The translations under genes were made by a program, and so were the position numbers. 64,000 nucleotides of DNA from Desulfohalobiaceae bacterium. GTDB taxonomy: Bacteria > Desulfobacterota > Desulfovibrionia > Desulfovibrionales > Desulfothermaceae. The DNA lies in NCBI GenBank assembly GCA_027013815.1, contig JALWFY010000184.1, positions 1-64,000 on the forward strand. The letters are read 5' to 3'. The notes under the pieces were generated by a model. It made no database searches. It had not been told where the DNA came from and saw nothing but the letters and a program-made list of their open reading frames with translations. This document shows, piece after piece, positions 40,048 to 48,077 of this stretch; position 1 is the stretch's first letter, and the number at the start of each line of letters is the position of its first letter.

Positions 40048-41529
40048 TTAGATTTTTTTCTCCCTCTCTAAAATATGTATCCAAGTATCAACTAAATCTG
40101 GCTCCCATTGGGTGCCAGATCCAGACTCTAATATAGAAACTGCCTTTTTGGGATCCATTGCCCTCCTATACGCCCTGTCTGACGTCATAGCATCATATGC
40201 ATCTACCACACTTATCACCTTAGATAAAAAAGGGATACTATCTCCTTTTATATGTTCTGGGTAACCCCTTCCATCTATCCTCTCATGATGATGGTATATT
40301 ATGGGCATTATATCCTTTAAGCTCTCTATTTGAGATAAAATTTCCCTTCCAATCACAGGATGTCTCTTCATTATTTCAAACTCTTCATCTGTAAGCTTTC
40401 CTGGCTTATTCAATATATCGTCTGGTATCCCTATTTTGCCAACATCATGTACAATGCCAGACCAATGAAGTTCGTCCAACTCTTCAGATGTAAGTCCCAG
40501 ACTCCTACCCAATTTTACACTATAATATGCAACCTGGTCAGAATGACCTTTGGTATATGAATCCTTGGCCTCAACAGCCTTTGCCAGGGAACGAATAACC
40601 TCCCTATTCATCTCTAACACACGCCCGTATAACTGGGCATTTTCAATTATAGCAGCAGTCTGAGATGCAAAAACAGTAAGCAATTGCATGTCATCATCAT
40701 TAAATCCCATCTTGTCCAATTCCCTGACCAGACATACACATCCCAACACACCACCTTTACTTATCAAAGGAGATAAAAGGAGTTGATGGGAAATTCCATC
40801 AAGAAGTCCTCTAACCCTTAGATCTTCATTCTCAATCTTACCAGGGATATAAAGTAAAGACTTAAAATCCTTTAAGATCAAATAAAGGGTAATATCCTTT
40901 ATACGTCTTAGCATAGCCACCTGTTTTTTAAATAACCCCCTGACCCTTGCTGGATGAAAGTCCTTTCCATTTTTTAAAAATATAACAGTACCATCTGGGT
41001 CAAAGGTCCTCTCCACATGAAATAAAAATTCATTCAAAAGAGCCGACATTTCTAATTTTGCATTCAATTCTTTATTTAGTTTAAGTATCTGGACTAACTT
41101 ATCTAAACGTTCCCTTTGTTTTTTTTCCTTACGTCTCTTAAGAGCACTCTCTATCTTTACCAATAAATGGTTTAAATAAAATGGCTTAGGTATATAGTCC
41201 AATGCACCTTTTTTCATCACTTCAACTGCAGTCTCAATGGTGCCAAAACCGGTCATAACCACTAATTCTACGTCCAAGTTATGCCTTTTTATATAATCTA
41301 TTAAGCTCATGCCATCCATCTCAGGCATATTTAAATCAGATAAGACAATATCTATATCTCTTTCCTTCCGTAGAATCTCCAAGGCCTCTCGTCCATTTTT
41401 TGCCTCTCTCACCTCATATCCAGTCTCTGTGAGTGCTTCCCTACATATTTCCCTAAGACTTTCCTCATCGTCAACAACGAGTATTTTGGCCTTTGGGGTC
41501 CTCGCAAGATTGTTCATAACCTTTTTCAC
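40048..41529 (-). CDS. Response regulator with GAF-like and HD-GYP output domain
   Basis: 493 aa; receiver, GAF-like region, HDVGKIGIPDDILNKPGKLTDEEFEIMKRHP, HHERIDGRGYP. Confidence 0.95.
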   Translation of the reverse strand: MKKVMNNLARTPKAKILVVDDEESLREICREALTETGYEVREAKNGREALEILRKERDIDIVLSDLNMPEMDGMSLIDYIKRHNLDVELVVMTGFGTIETAVEVMKKGALDYIPKPFYLNHLLVKIESALKRRKEKKQRERLDKLVQILKLNKELNAKLEMSALLNEFLFHVERTFDPDGTVIFLKNGKDFHPARVRGLFKKQVAMLRRIKDITLYLILKDFKSLLYIPGKIENEDLRVRGLLDGISHQLLLSPLISKGGVLGCVCLVRELDKMGFNDDDMQLLTVFASQTAAIIENAQLYGRVLEMNREVIRSLAKAVEAKDSYTKGHSDQVAYYSVKLGRSLGLTSEELDELHWSGIVHDVGKIGIPDDILNKPGKLTDEEFEIMKRHPVIGREILSQIESLKDIMPIIYHHHERIDGRGYPEHIKGDSIPFLSKVISVVDAYDAMTSDRAYRRAMDPKKAVSILESGSGTQWEPDLVDTWIHILEREKKI

Positions 41530-41750
41530 TTATATAACTCCCCAATATAATATACTTTAAACAAAAATAACTACAGATAGCTTGCTCCCATTATCAAGCT
41601 TGCTTAGATTTATCATAGAAAATTTAATGTTTTTTTTCTATAAATTCAAGTAATTTTTAGATATATGATTTTATAACCCATAGTTTGCGCACTTTTTATA
41701 AAAAACAACAAATAAATAATGATTTTGAATTTTGAATTGAAGAATTATAA

Positions 41751-41913
41751 GGCAAAAGGCTGAGGGCGAAAGGTTAAAGGCAAAAGGTATAGGAGTTAAA
41801 ATGCGAATTCTTCCCTTTAGCCATTAACCTCTAGCCCTTAACCTTTATATACAATAACTTAGGATTTAGAAAAAACGTAAATTTTTTTCACGTTTTTTAA
41901 ATAAAAAACTTAT
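41751..41913. repeat. Composite intergenic repeat R3 (inverted relative to R1)
   Basis: Six heptad units, then AAAGGTATAGGAGTTAAAATGCGAATTCTTCCCTTTAG (perfect 38-nt inverse of R1 33797-33834) and AAAAAACGTAAATTTTTTTCACGTTTTTT. Confidence 0.88.
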
Positions 41914-42143
41914 ATCTTGTGGACAACTTTATGATATCTAATACCAATTCCCGTATTTTTTCACCTCATCTTTATATAAAATTATCCATATGTTCAATAT
42001 GTTTTTTTATTCTCCATTTTCAATTCTCAATTGATACAACTTGCTATCCATCATTATAACTTTTACATAGACCTCTTTGTTCTAACTAAAAAGAATTGCA
42101 TTAAAAGGACAAGTAAGACCAATAAGAAAACCTTAACCTAATT

Positions 42144-43055
42144 TTAATCATCATCAACAATTGCACTACCATTCCATTTCACTTTTCCATTTCTATTTCC
42201 ACTGAGGCCAAAATCTGCTGTTTCGCAATTATGAAAGGAAATCGGGCATGAGGATATGGCACAACTCTCACACTGAAGTTTACTACCTGCACCATGTACA
42301 TCTTTGGTTATAAAAGCATAATCTCCATGGGTAACTTCTGTGCAACCCACATATTTTCCACCTGAAACCCAAATACTACCTGAGCTTACCAAAAGATCGA
42401 AATACTCTTTTCCACAGTGCAATTTATCATATAATTCAAAAAAATTATCCCATGTAGCTACATCGTCTATTTGACGAGAAGAGATCCCATAATTAATATA
42501 ATAATGTCTATCAGCATCATTATTTTCTGGTTCATATACTTTATTTACTCCAGGAGATAAAACAATAAATGGCAATTCTGTCCAATTTACACCTTTATCT
42601 TCAGTTAACATAACTGGAGAAGAAGCTATTCCATCAATATATGCTCCCATTTGAAGACATATTGTATTAGAGGTAGTGTCAGTCATAGACGGCTCTCCCA
42701 TTGCTGTACCTGCTACATCATACTTCATTACCTCACCATATACATCTGATGCCTCATTTCTGGAAATCTTTAAAGTCTTATAAGGAATGCTTCCTGTGTA
42801 TTTCCCTACATCTTCTAACCCATCGTTATTTACATCAGCATATGGAAGTCTATTATTTTTTAATAGATATCCTTCTATTACCTCTCTTATCTTTTTTATC
42901 TTGTCTATATCAACCTTTTCTCTATTGGTTTTAGAGATATGTAACATAAGATTTAAAGATAATCCCAACAATATTCCTATAATCACCAGAGCAAGGGACA
43001 ACTCCAACAATGCAAAACCTTCTCTTTTTGCTATCTCATTCAAATATTTTATCAT
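42144..43055 (-). CDS. Type IV pilin-like protein
   Basis: 303 aa; EGFALLELSLALVIIGILLGLSL prepilin-like N-terminus. Confidence 0.8.
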   Translation of the reverse strand: MIKYLNEIAKREGFALLELSLALVIIGILLGLSLNLMLHISKTNREKVDIDKIKKIREVIEGYLLKNNRLPYADVNNDGLEDVGKYTGSIPYKTLKISRNEASDVYGEVMKYDVAGTAMGEPSMTDTTSNTICLQMGAYIDGIASSPVMLTEDKGVNWTELPFIVLSPGVNKVYEPENNDADRHYYINYGISSRQIDDVATWDNFFELYDKLHCGKEYFDLLVSSGSIWVSGGKYVGCTEVTHGDYAFITKDVHGAGSKLQCESCAISSCPISFHNCETADFGLSGNRNGKVKWNGSAIVDDD

Positions 43056-43576
43056 CTATCAAACCACCACGTAAGAGTTTTGGCATTATTTAGATCAGAA
43101 ACACTATTATAATTTCCCCCTGCCCATCTTACATTTCCTGTTGTCGCATCTCCATCATCAATCTTTCTGTCTATAGATTGGGCAACCCAACCAGGGACCC
43201 TTGTGGCCCGGATATAGTTGTAATTGGGATATGGAGATCTCCCCCCTCCATAAGAAAATTGTCCATTAAATATGTGTCTTTTGTCACTATCACGAACTAG
43301 TTGTTGTTGCTCTAGTTCTGTCCATGCAGTACTGTCACTGTCAATTATTCCATCAGGGGGAGTGGTGGTATCTCCTGCATATCTTCCCATGCGCTCAAGA
43401 TACGTAAATTGCACTGAAGCGATGAACTGGAGCCTTGTAAAAAATCTTTTTTCTTTAGCAGATTTTATAAGTTCCTGTCCCCTAAGTACAGCACCCATTA
43501 AAATTCCAATAATAACCAGAACAATTGCAAGTTCTATTAGAGTGAAACCTTTTTGGTCCATAATAAATCTCCACAA
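43052..43576 (-). CDS. Type IV pilin-like protein
   Basis: 174 aa; KGFTLIELAIVLVIIGILMGAVLRGQELI. Confidence 0.9.
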   Translation of the reverse strand: MWRFIMDQKGFTLIELAIVLVIIGILMGAVLRGQELIKSAKEKRFFTRLQFIASVQFTYLERMGRYAGDTTTPPDGIIDSDSTAWTELEQQQLVRDSDKRHIFNGQFSYGGGRSPYPNYNYIRATRVPGWVAQSIDRKIDDGDATTGNVRWAGGNYNSVSDLNNAKTLTWWFDR

Positions 43577-43618
43577 ATTTTCAATTCAAGCCACCTTGCT
43601 TAGGTGGCCTAAACCAGA

Positions 43619-44203
43619 CTAAAACACGTACCAGTACATATCTCTCAATCCATTTGTATAATCCGCATTTGCCCTAATATCTCCTGTATTATATTTCCCA
43701 TCATCATATTTTTCATCTAAAGACTGAGCTACATCTGCTGGTACATTGTCAAGAAATATATAATTTTTTCCAAGTCCACCATTATATCTAAATAAATATC
43801 TCCCTCCAAAAGGAGAACGTTTTGCAACCTGATTTTCATTATGAATACTTGCATCCCCACTCATAAAACCAGCACCAATTAATTCCTGCCAAGCACAAGT
43901 ATCTTCATTTGTGTTACTAAAAATACCATCACCATTGCCGCCAGTGCAGGAAGTAGCACCAAGATCTGAGCTATGATCTTTTGGATCGTCTCCAGGAAGT
44001 GCATTGTATTTATCCTGATAGCTATACGTAGCTGCTACAATAGAATCAATATCAGCCTTTACACGCTTAATCTTTGCCTGTTTTATCATTGCCTGGCCCT
44101 TTAATATGCCAGCAAGCAATAGCCCAATTATAACCAGGACAATGGCAATTTCTACTAAAGTAAACCCCTGTTCCTTTTTAAATGCATGCTTTAAATCCTT
44201 CAT
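43619..44203 (-). CDS. Type IV pilin-like protein
   Basis: QGFTLVEIAIVLVIIGLLLAGILKGQAMI; start at MKDLKHAF supported by upstream agaggagg (ORF track extends to 44254). Confidence 0.9.
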   Translation of the reverse strand: MKDLKHAFKKEQGFTLVEIAIVLVIIGLLLAGILKGQAMIKQAKIKRVKADIDSIVAATYSYQDKYNALPGDDPKDHSSDLGATSCTGGNGDGIFSNTNEDTCAWQELIGAGFMSGDASIHNENQVAKRSPFGGRYLFRYNGGLGKNYIFLDNVPADVAQSLDEKYDDGKYNTGDIRANADYTNGLRDMYWYVF

Positions 44204-44295
44204 AATCAAACCTCCTCTAAAAAATTTTAGATTAAATATTTTTATCTCGTACAATTAAAAAATAAACTATTCTTTCTAAAGAGCAAGATGTAAAT

Positions 44296-45372
44296 TTATT
44301 TTACATATGTTGAGGACATTGGAAGAGTAATTCTGAACATGACACCTATTTTTATATTCTTAGCCCTTATATCACCACCAATTCTTTGTATCAACTCTTT
44401 TGAGTGAAACAAACCAAGTCCAAGGCCTGATCTCTTTGTGGTAAAAAAGGGTTCAAATATTCTATCTATGTCAGAAAATGTGGCACCAGTATCAATTATC
44501 TTTAACACCCTGACATTTTTTGTTTTATACATTATCACAAAACAACTTAAAGGAGATTGCAAAGACTTTTCATAAATATTTTTTACAATATTATCTACTG
44601 CTATCAAAATGTCTTCTAAATATGATCCTTCTATAAAAATATTTCCTTTGATCGTTGTATCCATCTTATATTGACTAAATATTAGACAGACCTTGTCTCT
44701 TAAATCCACATAAGAATTATGTGATTTACCTCTATCAATCTCTTTTTTTTGTAAAAAAGAAATAACTCTTTTAGCCCTAATATTAATAAGCTCGATAGAA
44801 TCTTTTAAAATATAAAAAAATTCTTTCTCTTGATCTGCTTTTAGATTTTCAATATTTGATTTTAAAAAGGCAATAAATTGAGCTAAATTTTTAACATCAT
44901 GCAGTATAAAAGCATTTATCCTTTTTACTTTTTCAAAGGTTTCCTGCACCATTAAATATTTTAAAAAGATATTTAACCTTACTATTAATACCAATAAATC
45001 CAAGATAATACCATATATAAATTTATCTTCATTCTTTGGAATTTTTTGGAAACAAAAACTAATGGAAATAAAACCCCTCTTGTCTTTAATCTCTCTTTTA
45101 AGAACGCATTTGTTTCCATCTTTTTCTTTATTTAATTGGGTATCTAAATAATCTATATTGTAAAACACTTTTAAAATCTTTATTTTTTTTAAGTTATATT
45201 CTATTTTATCCAAAACTGTCTCTACATTATACTTATCTGTATATAAATTTAACAACAATTCATTAACTATATTAAAATATTTTTTTAAACGTAAATTGTA
45301 TAAATAAATCGCAATAATAATTGTAATACCGCAAAATATAAATATTAACGAAATAACATCTACTACTTTCAT
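44296..45372 (-). CDS. Membrane sensor histidine kinase with HDVKN H-box
   Basis: 358 aa; N-terminal TM helix, AFILHDVKNLAQFIAFL, FEPFFTTKRSGLGLGLFHSKELIQRIGG. Confidence 0.85.
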   Translation of the reverse strand: MKVVDVISLIFIFCGITIIIAIYLYNLRLKKYFNIVNELLLNLYTDKYNVETVLDKIEYNLKKIKILKVFYNIDYLDTQLNKEKDGNKCVLKREIKDKRGFISISFCFQKIPKNEDKFIYGIILDLLVLIVRLNIFLKYLMVQETFEKVKRINAFILHDVKNLAQFIAFLKSNIENLKADQEKEFFYILKDSIELINIRAKRVISFLQKKEIDRGKSHNSYVDLRDKVCLIFSQYKMDTTIKGNIFIEGSYLEDILIAVDNIVKNIYEKSLQSPLSCFVIMYKTKNVRVLKIIDTGATFSDIDRIFEPFFTTKRSGLGLGLFHSKELIQRIGGDIRAKNIKIGVMFRITLPMSSTYVK

Positions 45373-45378
45373 TTTTGA

Positions 45379-45987
45379 TCAAAATCTCTTTATATTAAAT
45401 TTCTTAATAAAATAATAGACACTTTGACGTTTTAAACCAAGTCGTTTTGCTGCTTTATATATATTAAAATTAGTTTCTTTTAAAACTTTTTCCAATACAC
45501 CCCTTTCAACTGCCTCCCGTGCTTGTTGTAATCCCTTGTCCTGTTCATAAAAAATCTGTATTTTTTCTAAATTTTCTTCATCTTTAATTGCATCTTCTGC
45601 TTTTAAAAACAAATAAGCCCTTTTTATGGCATTTAAAATTATAACAGGGTCCAGAGGTTTTATTAAATAATCAAACACCCCATATTTGATTGCCTTTTTC
45701 ACTGTATCCTGTTCATCCTGACCTGTAATGACTATTATCTTTGTATTCTCATCTAAATATGACAAAAGCCTCATGCCCTCTTCGGGACTATTTTCACTGG
45801 GGGGAAGTCCAAGGTCCAACAAAATAACATCAAACTTAACCTTGTTGATGTAAGTTAATGCATCCTCCACTGTGGATGCTTCATAAATTTCTTTGACATG
45901 TGATTTTAAATAAAATATTATCTGTCCTTTCAGAGCTACATCGTCTTCAACAATGAGAACAGGGCCTTTCATGTTTTTTTTGTCCAC
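45379..45987 (-). CDS. Response regulator, receiver + Fis-type HTH (no AAA+ domain)
   Basis: 202 aa; LIVEDDVALK, ILLDLGLPPS, C-terminal FNIYKAAKRLGLKRQSVYYFIKKFNIK. Confidence 0.92.
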   Translation of the reverse strand: MDKKNMKGPVLIVEDDVALKGQIIFYLKSHVKEIYEASTVEDALTYINKVKFDVILLDLGLPPSENSPEEGMRLLSYLDENTKIIVITGQDEQDTVKKAIKYGVFDYLIKPLDPVIILNAIKRAYLFLKAEDAIKDEENLEKIQIFYEQDKGLQQAREAVERGVLEKVLKETNFNIYKAAKRLGLKRQSVYYFIKKFNIKRF

Positions 45988-45996
45988 AACACTTTC

Positions 45997-47271
45997 TTAT
46001 TCTGATTTTTCTAATTTTTTTAACAAATCAAAATATCCACCTTCCTCTGCAAGTCTTTTGCTTTTATTATAAGCTTTCTTTGCCATATCTTGTCTATTAA
46101 TCTGACTATAATAAATCCATTTATAATAATAAACATATGGATTTTCAGGTTCTAATCTCTGAGCTTTAAGCAAATAATTATAAACCTCATCTAATTTATT
46201 TTGTTGCCAATACATTACTGCTAAATTTATCATCCCAATTGCATTTTTTGCCTTTTCAAAACAAAATTTTGCCTTTCTAAAATTTTTTTTCTTTAAATAT
46301 ATAACGCCCATTAAATTTAATACTTCTGGATCATTTTTATATTTTTGCAGTGCCTTTTTTAGATCCCTTTCAGCTATATCCATCTCTCCAATCTTTTGAC
46401 ATATAATGCTTCTATTAATAAGCGCATCCTTATTGTAAGGATCAATTGATAAAATTTTATTATATATTTCCATTGACTTTACAAAATTCTCATTCCTTAA
46501 GTAATAATAGGCACTATCTAGCATTAACTTAACTTTTTTTGTGCTAAATGCTTCTCTTTTATCTGCTTTTGTATTATTAAATTTATTGATTTTTCCATGT
46601 TTTAGTTTTTTTCTTAATATTTGTTTTTTTTTATTTTTTAAGATAAAAATATCTTTATATCCTCTATTTATAATTTTATTTTTCACTTTAACTACACTTT
46701 CTAAATCTTTAAAATTCCCACAAGTAACTATAAAGTATCTTTTTTCTTGTTTTACTCTTGCATTGGGACAAATATCTTTTGCAATATTTAGAAATCTCTT
46801 TAATGCGATATTGGCAAATGACTTAGCTTTAAAAGTCCCAGCTATTATAGTATAATCATTCTTATTAAATATATTATTATTTAATGAGTGTTTACTATTA
46901 TTTAAATTCAGACCTTTTATTTTGATTATATTATCTTTAGTAATACTTATGTGATTTTTTTTAGACATTAAAGAGATATTTCCTCTTGATAATTTAAGAT
47001 CATTATTAGAAGTCACTATCTTTTTAGGTTTTGTCTTGATATTTCTATTATTATAATAAGATATATATCTTTTAAAATTAATTAAATAAAAAACAGTTCC
47101 CACAATGCTTAAACTCAATAATAATATCAGCAACTGAAAATATCTCTTTTTATAAAAAGGAGTATTGTCTTGAAGAAATATCTCTTCATCATCCATCTCT
47201 GTGTTACCTTGCGATTTTTTTATTCTCTGTTCGTGTTCTTTTTTAGATAGGGCTTTTTCAATAAGACTCAT
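45997..47271 (-). CDS. MshN-like TPR protein with SPOR-like domain and TM helix
   Basis: 424 aa; single TM, SPOR-like YTIIAGTFKAKSFANIALKRF..., C-terminal TPRs; position after AAA protein. Confidence 0.75.
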   Translation of the reverse strand: MSLIEKALSKKEHEQRIKKSQGNTEMDDEEIFLQDNTPFYKKRYFQLLILLLSLSIVGTVFYLINFKRYISYYNNRNIKTKPKKIVTSNNDLKLSRGNISLMSKKNHISITKDNIIKIKGLNLNNSKHSLNNNIFNKNDYTIIAGTFKAKSFANIALKRFLNIAKDICPNARVKQEKRYFIVTCGNFKDLESVVKVKNKIINRGYKDIFILKNKKKQILRKKLKHGKINKFNNTKADKREAFSTKKVKLMLDSAYYYLRNENFVKSMEIYNKILSIDPYNKDALINRSIICQKIGEMDIAERDLKKALQKYKNDPEVLNLMGVIYLKKKNFRKAKFCFEKAKNAIGMINLAVMYWQQNKLDEVYNYLLKAQRLEPENPYVYYYKWIYYSQINRQDMAKKAYNKSKRLAEEGGYFDLLKKLEKSE

Positions 47272-48077
47272 AACGTTATCTCCTTCAGTGCCAATTTTAC
47301 GTCCTTTTTATCTATCTTTATTTTGGAGCGAATATATCCAGCAAGTAAGGCACGCTCTGCCAATAAGTTTATCAACCTGGGCACTCCTTTAGTTTTTTTG
47401 TGGATTAATTTAATAGCCTTAAAAGTAAAAAGTCCTTGGGTTGCACCTGCCTTTAAGGTACGGAGATTTATATAATCAACTGTATCTTCGAGATTAAAAG
47501 GTCTTATCTCTATTTGGAGTCCTATCCTCTGTCTAAGTTGTCTTAGACCAAGAGAATTTAATTTTTCCTTTAATTCGGGTTGCCCCACTAATAAAATTTG
47601 AATAAGTTTTTCTTCATCTGTTTCAAAATTGGATAGTAATCTTAATTCTTCTAAAATAAAATCAGGACATGCCTGAGCATCATCTATAATAAGTAATACT
47701 TTTTTGTTTTCTTGATATTTCTCAAATAAAAAGTTATGTAATTTACGAAGAAGCCATGCTTTAGTTTCATTGCTAGGGGTTTTTATTATTTCATAGTCTA
47801 AAAGCAAAGATTCTAAAAGGTCCTCTGAAGTTGCAAACGTAGGATTAATAAGATAAGCCCTTTCAGTTTCATCATCAAGGGTAGACAAAAAATATCTAAT
47901 CAAAGAGGTCTTGCCCACACCAACTTCTCCAGTAAGCATTAAAAAACCAACATTTTGTTTCAATCCATAGTGTAACAAACCTATTACCTTTTTCGCTTGA
48001 GAAGACACGAAAAAACTCTTTTGGGTTGGAGTTAATTTAAAAGGATTTTCTTCAAGGCCGTAAAAATCTTTATACAT
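47268..48077 (-). CDS. MshM/GspA/ExeA-like AAA ATPase
   Basis: 269 aa; MYKDFYGLEENPFKLTP, LTGEVGVGKTSLIRYFL, LLIIDDAQACP. Confidence 0.92.
   Translation of the reverse strand: MYKDFYGLEENPFKLTPTQKSFFVSSQAKKVIGLLHYGLKQNVGFLMLTGEVGVGKTSLIRYFLSTLDDETERAYLINPTFATSEDLLESLLLDYEIIKTPSNETKAWLLRKLHNFLFEKYQENKKVLLIIDDAQACPDFILEELRLLSNFETDEEKLIQILLVGQPELKEKLNSLGLRQLRQRIGLQIEIRPFNLEDTVDYINLRTLKAGATQGLFTFKAIKLIHKKTKGVPRLINLLAERALLAGYIRSKIKIDKKDVKLALKEITL

Noticed and set aside
33725-41913. Transposon carrying the che genes between inverted repeats
   Set aside because: No transposase or integrase in the interval and the cargo is a standard chemosensory set; R2 is a direct extra copy inside. Repeat-mediated rearrangement is the simpler idea.
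41920-41990. Two near matches to DnaA boxes (TTGTCCACA inverse, TTATCCATA)
   Set aside because: Only two one-mismatch matches in AT-rich sequence; expected by chance, with no supporting genes.
44204-44300. Sigma-54 promoter upstream of the first pilin gene
   Set aside because: A TTGCT element is present on the - strand, but no TGGCAC at the required spacing.
44288-44306. ATGTAAA-TTTAT-TTTACAT palindrome at the end of the HK gene
   Set aside because: AT-rich, short; partly coding; resemblance to the 2715 dyad could be chance.
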